The position numbers and the translations under genes are program-made. The notes beneath the pieces were generated by a model. It was not told the origin of the DNA and made no database searches. It worked only from the letters and a program-made list of their open reading frames with translations. From SYIM01 sp044359405 (GTDB taxonomy: Bacteria; Pseudomonadota; Gammaproteobacteria; Burkholderiales; Burkholderiaceae_E), in contig JBIKMC010000121.1 in assembly GCA_044359405.1 (NCBI GenBank), positions 1 through 9,511 on the forward strand: DNA of 9,511 bases. The letters are read 5' to 3'. Below are positions 1 to 6,899 of this stretch, piece after piece (the stretch's first letter is position 1; every line of letters starts with the position of its first letter).

Positions 1-1
1 G

Positions 2-649
2 CGCAAAGCTGTCTTCTCCCGCAAAGACCTGCAGCCCTTCGCGCTGCACGTCTCCGATCCCGTGGTCGTCGTCGTGCGCAGTGACAGTCCCCTGCGCTCG
101 CTGACCGACCTCATAGCCGCCGCCAAAGCCAAGCCGAACACCGTCAAGGGAGGAACGGGCGGGTTTATGGGGACGACCTATTTCGCCTTTCTTGAACTTG
201 AGCGGCTGGCAGGAATCCGCTTCGCGCTGGTCAATTTTGAAGGTTCTGCACCGGGAGTGGCTGCGCTGCTGGGGGGGCATATCGACGTTCATATGGACAC
301 GGTGGCAGGCGCCTACGCGAGATCAAAGTCGGGAGAGGTGAGGGTACTGGCGGTCGCTGATTCCGAGGTGAACGCCTTTCTTCCGAACGTTCGTACCTTT
401 GAGTCTCAGGGCGTACCTCTTCGCATTGCTGCGTCCCGAGGGTTGGCACTACCTGCGGGCACACCTCGTGAAGTAGAGAAGACGCTCAGCGAAGCCGTTA
501 AGGCGATTGTGCAGACTTCCGAACATCGCGACCGGATGACTGCCATGGGTCAGACTGTTCGGTTCATGGGGTCTGAGGACTTCTCCAAGCTCTGGGCGGA
601 CGCCGAGGAACTCGTCGACCGACTCATGGCAACACCCCGACAGCAGTGA
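2..649 (+). CDS. Bug/TctC-type tripartite tricarboxylate transporter substrate-binding protein (5' truncated)
   Basis: This is the C-terminal 215 codons of a periplasmic solute receptor. The frame is open from base 2, upstream of the first in-frame GTG at 62, so the gene begins outside the window and that GTG is probably internal. Family signs are the domain-2 pattern of Bug proteins: VRSDSPLRSLTDLIAAAK, a glycine-rich GGTGGFMG stretch, NFEGSAPGVAALLGGHIDV, then GEVRVLAVADSE, LPNVRTFESQGVP and LPAGTP. In the family these form the second lobe of a Venus-flytrap receptor that hands carboxylates to TctAB. It sits 37 nt before the aldolase-like gene and heads the operon containing tctB and tctA, so it is probably the cognate receptor of that transporter. 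The ligand cannot be read from sequence. Signal peptide and lobe 1 are missing because of the window edge. Confidence 0.9.
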   Translation, partial: RKAVFSRKDLQPFALHVSDPVVVVVRSDSPLRSLTDLIAAAKAKPNTVKGGTGGFMGTTYFAFLELERLAGIRFALVNFEGSAPGVAALLGGHIDVHMDTVAGAYARSKSGEVRVLAVADSEVNAFLPNVRTFESQGVPLRIAASRGLALPAGTPREVEKTLSEAVKAIVQTSEHRDRMTAMGQTVRFMGSEDFSKLWADAEELVDRLMATPRQQ

Positions 650-686
650 CACACAACCCGAATTTTTCGACACAGGTACTTTGACC

Positions 687-1424
687 ATGAAAACAGCCGA
701 TGTTTCCCCGCATTCCTATGCCTCCCTGGACGCCAAGCTCATCGAGCGTTTTATGCAGCCCAGAATGAGCTCGGAGCATGTTTATTCGGGCGGCGCGAGT
801 GTCATGTCCAACCGTATCCAGCCCATGCTGAAGGGGCGACGCTTTGTGGGTCGGGCCATCACGGTCAAGACGCTGCCAGGATTTACGCGGCGCTCCCTTG
901 AGGCGCTGTCCTTGGCCAAGGCGGGTGATGTTCTGGTCATCGCAGCGGGTGGGCCCAATGAGTTGTCCTCATGGGGTGGAATGGCGCACTGGAACGCAAG
1001 CCGTGAAAAGCTGGCTGCGGTTGTCATCGATGGTCCCACCCGTGACATGGTCGAGATCCAGGAGCTGCCGAATGCGATTCCGCTTTATGCGGTCGGGCGA
1101 GGCCCCGGCATTGCGGGCTTCGGCGCCCCCACCGTCGGAACCATCGGTGAGGCTGTCATCTGTGGTGGGGTGACGGTCAACAATGGCGACCTCATTTTTG
1201 GCGATGATGATGGAATTGCGGTGGTGCCTTGGGCGCGGGTGACTGACATCCTCGACCTGGCCGAAAAAAGCGTCATCTTTGACGATAAAGAACAGCAGTG
1301 GGTAGAGTCGGGTCGCAGCATTTACGACATGCTGGTCATGCTCTCCGGTCGGGATGGTACCGACTACAAGGCGCGAAAATTCCGCTGGGTGGCGCAGAAA
1401 GGGATTGAGCCGCTGGCCGACTGA
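687..1424 (+). CDS. RraA-like / HMG aldolase-family protein
   Basis: A 245-residue protein of the RraA-like fold. This family includes 4-hydroxy-4-methyl-2-oxoglutarate/4-carboxy-4-hydroxy-2-oxoadipate aldolases (metal-dependent, also oxaloacetate decarboxylases) and is often misnamed demethylmenaquinone methyltransferase. Visible signs are AGDVLVIAAGG (79-89), the spaced motif G98-x20-R119-D120-x2-E123 inside VVIDGPTRDMVEI, and the C-terminal GDLIFGDDDGIAVVP (167-181). R119 and D120 match the substrate/metal-binding Arg-Asp pair of the family. An in-frame TTG lies at 681, but ATG 687 is preferred, with a weak AGG-type site about 9 nt upstream. The protein is slightly longer than E. coli RraA, with an extra C-terminal tail after 181. 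Lying between the binding protein and tctB, it is probably catabolic (cleaving or decarboxylating an oxo-acid made from the imported compound) rather than an RNase E regulator. That role is inference. Confidence 0.85.
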   Translation: MKTADVSPHSYASLDAKLIERFMQPRMSSEHVYSGGASVMSNRIQPMLKGRRFVGRAITVKTLPGFTRRSLEALSLAKAGDVLVIAAGGPNELSSWGGMAHWNASREKLAAVVIDGPTRDMVEIQELPNAIPLYAVGRGPGIAGFGAPTVGTIGEAVICGGVTVNNGDLIFGDDDGIAVVPWARVTDILDLAEKSVIFDDKEQQWVESGRSIYDMLVMLSGRDGTDYKARKFRWVAQKGIEPLAD

Positions 1425-1435
1425 AAGCTGCGACA

Positions 1436-1909
1436 GTGAGTGCGATGCGCGTGGCGCAACTAGGATTGAGCATCGCGCTACTCCTAGTGTCCGGGTGGGT
1501 GGCCCTAGAGGCGTCCGATTACAGCTACATGACGCCCATTGGGCCTGGGCCCGGGTTCTTCCCCTTATGGCTATCCGGAGCTCTGGCAGTCCTCGCCGTG
1601 ATCCATTTCGCCGCGACCGTGCGAGCACGGCGTGATTCGGCCGAGTCACCCCTGCGGTGGCCTGATTGGTCGAACGCGTTGTCGTTCAGACCTTTTTGGG
1701 TGCTTGTCGCGATCAGTCTGGCCTGCTTATTACTGGAGACGGTCGGTTTTTGCCTGTCAATGCTGGCGCTCAATCTGATCATCGTTACGCTGATGGGGCG
1801 ACTCGACCGGCTTGGCCTTGCGTTCGCCGTCGTGGGCAGTTTCGGCACCTATCATGTGTTTTCCCAATGGCTTGATGTGAGTTTGCCAAAGGGATGGCTT
1901 GGGTGGTGA
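1436..1909 (+). CDS. tctB: Tripartite tricarboxylate transporter small membrane subunit, TctB family
   Basis: A 157-residue integral membrane protein, the small subunit of a TTT secondary transporter, working with TctA and a periplasmic receptor. Hydrophobic segments lie at about 5-24, 43-63, 87-101, 103-121 and 126-145. The loop after the first segment carries IGPGPGFFPLWL (35-46), the most typical TctB motif, and the end DVSLPKGWLG is also family-like. A charged loop at 63-72 (RARRDSAE) is probably cytoplasmic. GTG 1436 is taken as start because GAAAG at 1423-1427 lies 8 nt upstream; ATG 1445 is an alternative. Only 11 nt separate it from the aldolase-like gene, so co-transcription is likely. 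Confidence 0.88.
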   Translation: MSAMRVAQLGLSIALLLVSGWVALEASDYSYMTPIGPGPGFFPLWLSGALAVLAVIHFAATVRARRDSAESPLRWPDWSNALSFRPFWVLVAISLACLLLETVGFCLSMLALNLIIVTLMGRLDRLGLAFAVVGSFGTYHVFSQWLDVSLPKGWLGW

Positions 1910-1945
1910 CCCATCGAAATGTTTGACAGGCTGATCGGTGCGTGA

Positions 1946-3433
1946 ATGGAAGCGCTCGGGTATCTGCTTGACGGATTTGCAGTCGCTCTACAGCCAGAGC
2001 ATCTGATGTTCTCGCTCGTTGGTTGTGCGCTCGGCATGCTGGTGGGAATCCTGCCGGGTGTCGGACCTGCCGCGGGTACGGCCATTCTCATACCGTTGAC
2101 GACAGGTATGTCACCGACGGGTGCGATCATCATGCTGGCCGCGATCTACTACGGAGCGATGTACGGAGGCACCATCACGTCGGTGCTACTGAATCTTCCT
2201 GGCGAGGCGGCGTCGGCCGTCACCTGTATCGAGGGTTATGAGATGGCGCGCCGAGGCCGTGCCGGACAGGCACTGGCTATATCGGCGATTGGTTCCTTCA
2301 TCGGCGGAAGTGTGGCCACCCTGGGCCTTGCGCTATTGGCCATTCCGCTGTCCAGAGTCGCTCTTACCTTTGGTCCGCCTGAGTTCTTCGCGCTGATGGC
2401 GGTTGGGCTTGCTCTCGTGATCGGTTTGACCAGTCAGTCGATCGTGCTCGCCCTGATTTCGGCCGTGCTTGGCATGTTGTTCTCGCAGGTGGGTATCGAT
2501 CCGGTGATGGGTGTGCCGCGCTTTACCTTCGGACAGATGGAATTACTCGACGGTGTCGGCATCGTGCCCGTTGTGATGGGGCTCTTTGGCATCGCCGAGA
2601 TTCTCGTCAGTCTGGCTGATCGGCAGCAGCAGGCGACGGTGTCATCCACAGGCGCGCTTTCCGTAGGGGCGAAAGAGCTTCGACAGACAGCGGGACCGAT
2701 TGCCCGGGGAACAGGCGTCGGGTTTTTGCTGGGACTGGTGCCCGGGGTGGGGGCAATCGTTCCTTCATATCTCTCCTATGCCATTGAAAAGAATCTGTCG
2801 AAAACCCCTGAGCAATTCGGCAAGGGTGCGATCGCGGGTGTCGCGGGCCCCGAGACGGCGAATAATGCTTACGCGAACGCGGCGTTCATTCCCCTGTTCA
2901 CCCTTGGCATACCGGGTGCGGCGACCACAGCGATTCTCATGGGGGCCCTCATGATGAATGGGCTCACGCCTGGGCCATCCCTGTTCACCGATCGCCCTCA
3001 GTTTGTCTGGGCGGTGATCGCCAGCTTCTTTGTGGGTAATGGCATCTTGCTGGTGATGAGCCTACCCATGATTCCTCTATGGGTACGGGTGCTGCGTTTG
3101 CCTCATGCGTTTCTGGTGATGGCGGTGTTATGTCTGTGTGTCATTGGTGCCTACAGCATGAGGGGGAGCGTCTTTGATATCGGTCTCATGATCGGGTTCG
3201 GACTGTTCGGGTTTGTGTGCAGGAAACTTACTATTCCGCTGGCGCCCATGGTGCTCACCCTGGTACTCGCGCCGCTCATGGAGCGATCCCTTCGGCAGTC
3301 GCTCGAGATGTCCCAGGGCAGCCTGTCCATCCTGGTGGAGCGGCCACTGTCCCTGGGCCTACTGCTCACTGCGCTGATCGTGCTGTGGTTATCTACAAGA
3401 GGCGCGCTTCGTGCTGTCCGGGCCAGTGACTGA
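1946..3433 (+). CDS. tctA: Tripartite tricarboxylate transporter large permease subunit, TctA family
   Basis: A 495-residue polytopic membrane protein with about a dozen hydrophobic segments, the full length expected of TctA, which forms the ion-coupled translocation path. The protein shows the internal duplication of the family. GILPGVGPAAGTAILIP (34-50) is echoed by GLVPGVGAIVPSYLSYA (263-279), and LPGEAASAV (84-92) by GIPGAATTAI (321-330). The block EKNLSKTPEQFGKGAIAG (281-298) followed by GPETANNAYANAAFIPLFTLG is the most diagnostic part. No strong ribosome binding site precedes ATG 1946. The start is directly preceded by an in-frame TGA, so translation cannot begin further upstream in this frame. 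It lies 36 nt after tctB and 24 nt before the amidase, in the same operon. Specificity is set mainly by the receptor and is unknown. Confidence 0.95.
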   Translation: MEALGYLLDGFAVALQPEHLMFSLVGCALGMLVGILPGVGPAAGTAILIPLTTGMSPTGAIIMLAAIYYGAMYGGTITSVLLNLPGEAASAVTCIEGYEMARRGRAGQALAISAIGSFIGGSVATLGLALLAIPLSRVALTFGPPEFFALMAVGLALVIGLTSQSIVLALISAVLGMLFSQVGIDPVMGVPRFTFGQMELLDGVGIVPVVMGLFGIAEILVSLADRQQQATVSSTGALSVGAKELRQTAGPIARGTGVGFLLGLVPGVGAIVPSYLSYAIEKNLSKTPEQFGKGAIAGVAGPETANNAYANAAFIPLFTLGIPGAATTAILMGALMMNGLTPGPSLFTDRPQFVWAVIASFFVGNGILLVMSLPMIPLWVRVLRLPHAFLVMAVLCLCVIGAYSMRGSVFDIGLMIGFGLFGFVCRKLTIPLAPMVLTLVLAPLMERSLRQSLEMSQGSLSILVERPLSLGLLLTALIVLWLSTRGALRAVRASD

Positions 3434-3457
3434 AGCATTGACTGGATATCTCCCGCC

Positions 3458-4864
3458 ATGAATCTCATTGACCCATACGCCCGCCTGATGGATTTGGTCG
3501 CCGGCCTCGAAGCCAAGCAATTTCTTGCCGTTGACATCGTTTCCTTCTATCTGGACCGTATCCGCCGTTCGCAGACCCGGCTCAACGCCTTCACGGTCGT
3601 TGATGCGCAGGGTGCGATGACGGCGGCGGCGCAGTCGGACCGAAGGCGTGCATCGGGAACCGAGTTAAGTGTTCTCGACGGAATCCCGATTGTGATCAAG
3701 GATATGTTCGACAGTGCTGGCGAGGTCTGCGGCTGCGGGGCGCCAGCCTGGGCTGGGCGTATCGCTGCCGCCGACAGCAGCGTTGTCGCGCGGCTCAAGC
3801 GTGCCGGTCTGTGCGTGCTGGGACGAACGCAAATGGTCGAGTTGGCCTTCGGTGCGTGGGGACTGAACCCAGCTCTCGGCACGCCCTGGAACCCCTGGGA
3901 CCTGAGCGTTCACCGTATTCCGGGTGGCTCCTCCAGTGGTTCGGCCGTGGCGGTGGCGGCAGGACTTGCTCCAGTGGCGATCGGTTCGGATACCGGCGGG
4001 TCCGTCAGGGCGCCCGCGGCGCTCAACGGTGTTACCGGCTTCAAGGCCAGTCATGGTCTTGTCGATCTGACGGGGGCGCTTGCGCTGTCCGAGCGTCTCG
4101 ACAGTGTCGGTGTGTTGTCGCGGACGGTTGAGGATGCGGCGCAAGTGTTGAGCCTGCTTAGCGACTCAGACCTCGGTGTGGCCTCATTGCAGCCATCGAA
4201 CGCAAGCGGTGTTCGCGAAAAACCGCTGCTCGGCATGCAGATCGTTGCGCTTGATGAGCAAGCCTTTGGGAAGAGTGTTGACGAGGAAATCATCCTTGCC
4301 TTGCGCCAGTCCAGAAGGATTCTTGAGGGCCTTGGGGCTTCACTCAAGCTGCAGAGTCTTCCTTTCGATTTGCGACAGGTTGTGGATGCTTGCGGTGCGA
4401 TGATCGCGGCCGATGGCTGGCTACACCATCAGTCTGCGATGAGCTCGACGCCAGGGCTACCCGCCACTGAGGCGGTTGCGCGCCGCCTGAGCTCTGGTCG
4501 AAGCGTCGACGAGACCCAATATCGGCAGCTACTCGATTTTCAAAGGACCATCACGCAGACCTGGGTCGAGTGGCTTGGGCCAGCGCAGGCGGTGCTGATG
4601 CCCACCGTGCCCTTATTAGCCTGTCCTGTGGCAGCAGTCGACGAGTCGTCACTCGCCATGGGGCTTTTCAACCGTCTGGGTAATTTTGTCGGGGGCTGCT
4701 CGGTATCACTGCCTGCCGGGCTGGCCTCCACTGGTTTGCCGATGGGCGTCCAGCTGCTCGCTCCGCGCAAGCACGATGCGGTGCTGGTCCAGGTGGGGGC
4801 GGCGTTTCAGCGCGCGTGTGAATTTCATCGACAGTCCCCTGATCTTGCAGCGATAGGGCTGTAG
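3458..4864 (+). CDS. Amidase-signature family amidohydrolase
   Basis: A 468-residue cytoplasmic hydrolase of the amidase signature family (relatives include GatA, the allophanate hydrolase AtzF and aryl/acyl amidases). It hydrolyses a C-N amide bond by a Ser-cisSer-Lys triad. All three can be placed: K81 in GIPIVIKD, cis-Ser S158 in PGGSSSGSA, and nucleophile S182 in GSDTGGSVRAPAA. The 24-residue spacing between the two serines is the same as in GatA. LNPALGTPWNPWD (136-148) and GVTGFKASHG (191-200) also fit. No signal peptide is visible. It is unlikely to be the tRNA amidotransferase subunit because there is no gatB or gatC beside it and it sits in a transporter/oxygenase operon, so the substrate is probably the imported compound or an intermediate. 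The Shine-Dalgarno sequence is weak, which together with the 24-nt gap from tctA suggests translational coupling. Confidence 0.9.
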   Translation: MNLIDPYARLMDLVAGLEAKQFLAVDIVSFYLDRIRRSQTRLNAFTVVDAQGAMTAAAQSDRRRASGTELSVLDGIPIVIKDMFDSAGEVCGCGAPAWAGRIAAADSSVVARLKRAGLCVLGRTQMVELAFGAWGLNPALGTPWNPWDLSVHRIPGGSSSGSAVAVAAGLAPVAIGSDTGGSVRAPAALNGVTGFKASHGLVDLTGALALSERLDSVGVLSRTVEDAAQVLSLLSDSDLGVASLQPSNASGVREKPLLGMQIVALDEQAFGKSVDEEIILALRQSRRILEGLGASLKLQSLPFDLRQVVDACGAMIAADGWLHHQSAMSSTPGLPATEAVARRLSSGRSVDETQYRQLLDFQRTITQTWVEWLGPAQAVLMPTVPLLACPVAAVDESSLAMGLFNRLGNFVGGCSVSLPAGLASTGLPMGVQLLAPRKHDAVLVQVGAAFQRACEFHRQSPDLAAIGL

Positions 4865-4876
4865 CTGCTGAATTAA

Positions 4877-4884
4877 AAGGAGGT
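4877..4884 (+). promoter_or_regulatory. Consensus Shine-Dalgarno of the TauD/TfdA-type dioxygenase gene
   Basis: AAGGAGGT, a full anti-Shine-Dalgarno match, lies 6 nt before ATG 4891. It fixes that ATG as the start and excludes the in-frame TTG at 4885. It is the strongest ribosome binding site in the operon and sits at its last gene, so the dioxygenase may be translated more than the genes before it. Confidence 0.9.
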
Positions 4885-4890
4885 TTGAAC

Positions 4891-5748
4891 ATGGGTCTCG
4901 ACGTCATTCCCAATAAGGTTCCGGTCGGTGCTGAGCTTCGCGGACTTGACCTTGGCAAGCCCCTGGGGCCGATTGAACTGGAAGGTGTTCGCAAGGCGCT
5001 CGATGACCATGGAATGATATTCGTGCGAGGGCAAAACCTGAGCCCAGAGCAATATGTGGCCTTTGGTCGGCAGCTTGGAACTCCCCGCCGACACGTCTTT
5101 GACCAGTTTCTATTGCCGGGGCAGCCTGAGATTCTTCAAATCTCCAATGTAGTCGAAGATGGTAAGGCGATCGGGGTGGCCGATGCGGGGCAGTACTGGC
5201 ACACCGATGGTGCTTTCGAAACCTCGCCTCACATCTACTCAGTGCTCAACGCCCGCGAAATTCCTTTGGATGAAGACGGCAATTCGCTGGGCAGTACCAT
5301 GTTCGTGAGTACGATTCATGCACTCGAGTCGCTTGACCCTTCGATGCGTATCAAGCTTGCCAAGCTGCGCGGACTGCACAGTCTGATCATTCAGTACGAA
5401 AAAAAGAAAAGTTCTGGCAAGGGGCGTCACGTGCCCCTTACCGATGAGCAAAAAAAGCGAAATCCGGATCTGTATCACCCGGTGATCTGGCCGCATCCCC
5501 GGACGGGGCGTGACTGTCTTTATGTCAATGAAGCAACGACCTTTGGTATTGAGGGCATGCCGGATGAGCAGGCGCTTGCGCTGATCGCTGAGCTGTGTTC
5601 ACACATTTCGCGTGCTGAGGTCACCTACCATCATCGGTGGGCCGTCGGTGACGTCCTGGTTTGGGACAACTATTCGACGCAGCACAAGGTCAACTTCGAC
5701 TATGGCCCAGCGCGGCGACGAAGAATGTATCGCCTGACGGTCGCCTGA
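4891..5748 (+). CDS. TauD/TfdA-family Fe(II)/2-oxoglutarate-dependent dioxygenase
   Basis: A 285-residue cytoplasmic oxygenase. Members of the family (taurine dioxygenase TauD, 2,4-D dioxygenase TfdA) hydroxylate a substrate while decarboxylating 2-oxoglutarate to succinate. The facial triad is clear: H104 and D106 in QYWHTDGAF and H265 in VWDNYSTQHKV. The 2-oxoglutarate-binding arginine is best placed at R277, with R281 as the second family arginine, in the run ARRRRMYR. The N-terminus (VPVGAELRGLDL, then DDHGMIFVRGQNLSPEQYVAFGRQLG) is standard TauD. A lysine-rich, probably exposed loop lies at 169-190. The substrate is unknown. The C-terminus stops right after YRLTVA, and this stop lies in the second copy of an 11-bp tandem repeat (see findings). 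With one copy the frame would run on for about two dozen residues. It is the last gene of the tight operon, followed by 101 noncoding nt. Confidence 0.93.
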   Translation: MGLDVIPNKVPVGAELRGLDLGKPLGPIELEGVRKALDDHGMIFVRGQNLSPEQYVAFGRQLGTPRRHVFDQFLLPGQPEILQISNVVEDGKAIGVADAGQYWHTDGAFETSPHIYSVLNAREIPLDEDGNSLGSTMFVSTIHALESLDPSMRIKLAKLRGLHSLIIQYEKKKSSGKGRHVPLTDEQKKRNPDLYHPVIWPHPRTGRDCLYVNEATTFGIEGMPDEQALALIAELCSHISRAEVTYHHRWAVGDVLVWDNYSTQHKVNFDYGPARRRRMYRLTVA

Positions 5749-5752
5749 CGGT
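5731..5752 (+). repeat. Exact 11-bp tandem duplication over the dioxygenase stop codon
   Basis: CGCCTGACGGT occurs twice back to back, at 5731-5741 and 5742-5752. The first copy is read as Arg-Leu-Thr-Val. The second copy is shifted in phase because 11 is not a multiple of 3, and it provides the TGA at 5746-5748. This is seen directly; whether it is a recent mutation, an ancestral state or an assembly error cannot be told here. Confidence 0.9.
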
Positions 5753-5759
5753 CGACCGT
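5748..5759. repeat. Perfect 12-bp palindrome ACGGTCGACCGT
   Basis: A perfect inverted repeat starts at the last base of the dioxygenase stop codon and overlaps the second copy of the 11-bp duplication. With no spacer it would fold poorly as an RNA hairpin and has no T-run after it, so it is not a convincing terminator. It might be a protein-binding site ahead of the second receptor gene, or chance. Confidence 0.45.
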
Positions 5760-5849
5760 GTTGGCCCTAGGAAAGTATTGCTTCGGGCGGCAAAGCGTAT
5801 CAACTACCCGTTAATGTGCTAATTTTTCGGGCTTTACTTCCCCGGAGAT
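5760..5849. other. Intergenic stretch ahead of the second receptor gene
   Basis: This stretch runs from the 12-bp palindrome to the receptor start. It is more AT-rich towards its right end (TTAATGTGCTAATTTTT around 5811-5826). TTGCTT at 5778-5783 and TATCAA at 5798-5803 resemble promoter boxes but are only 14 nt apart, so no confident promoter is called. No T-run-backed terminator for the upstream operon was found. Confidence 0.4.
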
Positions 5850-6836
5850 ATGCCCGTGAAACGTCGAACACTTCTTGGTTCTGCGGCAGCCTCGCTCGCA
5901 CTGGGAACCGGTTTGGCTCGCGCGCAAGCCGCATGGCCCACCCGGCCCGTTCGAATGGTGGTGCCGACCGGCCCTGGCAGTTCGCTTGACCTCATTATCC
6001 GCGCCACCAGTGAGCGAATCGGCGCACGCCTGGGACAGCCCATCGTCGTTGAAAACAAACCTGGCGCAGGGGGGCTGCTGGGCACCGATCTGATCGCCAA
6101 GGCTTCTGACGGGCACACCTTCGGCATCAGCTTCAATGGGCCGCTGGCCTTTGCGCCGTTTCTGTATCAGAAGATGCCCTACCGCCTGCCTGATGATCTG
6201 GCGCCCATCATCATGACCACCAGCCAGCCCAATGTGCTGGCCGTCAATGCTCAGCTACCCGTCAAATCGGTGGCTGAGCTGGTGCAGTGGCTGCGGGCAA
6301 ATGTGGGCAAGGCTTCATTTGCATCGATTGGCAATGGCAGTTCATCGCATCTGTCGATGGAGTTGCTTAAAGTCGCAACCGGCACCTTCGCCTTGCATAT
6401 TCCGTATAACGGGTCGCCGCCGACGGCGCTAACGGTAGCCAGCGGTGAAACGCAGATGATCATGACGGTGGCACCGGCGCTGTTGCCGCATGTACAGGCG
6501 GGTCGAGTTCGCATGCTGGCGGTGACCAGTCGCGAGCGTTACCAGCCGATGGCGAATTTGCCGACGATTGCCGAGTCAGGTTTGCCTGAGCTGAAAGACT
6601 TTGAGGCTATCGCCTGGAACGCGATCATCGGGCCTGCCAGTACACCGGCGGCAGTGGTTGAGCGACTCAACCGCGAGTTCAACGAGGCCCTCAAAGATTC
6701 AGCGATCGCCGAGCGACTCAAAGGGCAGGGCATGACTCCCACTGGAGGCAGTGCGCAGGATCTTGCGCGCCTGATGGCCGATGAGGCACGTCGCTGGGGG
6801 CCTGTCATCCAGCGTACCGGGATCACGCTGGGGTAG
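5850..6836 (+). CDS. Bug/TctC-type periplasmic substrate-binding protein (complete)
   Basis: A 328-residue secreted receptor of the Bug family. The leader KRRTLLGSAAASLALGTGLA has a twin arginine followed by a hydrophobic core and an ARA-type signal peptidase site near residues 23-27. It resembles a Tat signal, although a Sec route is possible. Mature landmarks are VRMVVPTGPGSSLDLIIR (34-51), VENKPGAGGLLGTDLIAK (67-84), the domain-2 GNGSSSHLSMELL, HIPYNGSPP, GRVRMLAVTS and NLPTIAESGLPEL. The GGAGA at 5844-5848 is only 1 nt from ATG 5850 but 7 nt from the in-frame GTG at 5856, so the true start may be the GTG. The sequence differs clearly from the first receptor (2-649), so it is not a recent duplicate. 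No second tctAB is present; it may use the TctAB encoded upstream, one elsewhere, or serve in sensing. It is separated from the operon by 101 nt. Confidence 0.93.
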   Translation: MPVKRRTLLGSAAASLALGTGLARAQAAWPTRPVRMVVPTGPGSSLDLIIRATSERIGARLGQPIVVENKPGAGGLLGTDLIAKASDGHTFGISFNGPLAFAPFLYQKMPYRLPDDLAPIIMTTSQPNVLAVNAQLPVKSVAELVQWLRANVGKASFASIGNGSSSHLSMELLKVATGTFALHIPYNGSPPTALTVASGETQMIMTVAPALLPHVQAGRVRMLAVTSRERYQPMANLPTIAESGLPELKDFEAIAWNAIIGPASTPAAVVERLNREFNEALKDSAIAERLKGQGMTPTGGSAQDLARLMADEARRWGPVIQRTGITLG

Positions 6837-6899
6837 CGAGCCCAGGGGATCGGCTGAGTCAGGCGACGATCGGCCGGTCCCGATGGGGTCAAACAGGCG

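Noticed and set aside
969..1649. Long minus-strand open frame antisense to the aldolase-like and tctB genes
   Set aside because: It has arginine/proline-rich low-complexity translation with no recognisable domain, and it is opposite two well-supported genes; typical shadow frame of GC-rich DNA.
1923..1928. Perfect TTGACA upstream of tctA as a possible internal promoter
   Set aside because: No -10-like hexamer lies 16-19 nt downstream; the spacing falls on the tctA start codon itself.
1919..1945. Eight-codon ORF (MFDRLIGA) ending in TGA directly before the tctA ATG, as a leader peptide
   Set aside because: It has no ribosome binding site, no regulatory codon bias and no hairpins; an in-frame stop before a start is common by chance.
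5763..5781. Sigma54-like TTGG...TTGC pair before the second receptor
   Set aside because: The GG and GC elements are 17 nt apart rather than the required roughly 12.
6869..6884. ATCGG/CCGAT hairpin between the second receptor and the CMD gene as a terminator
   Set aside because: The stem is only 5 bp and no T-run follows on either strand, so it cannot be called with confidence.
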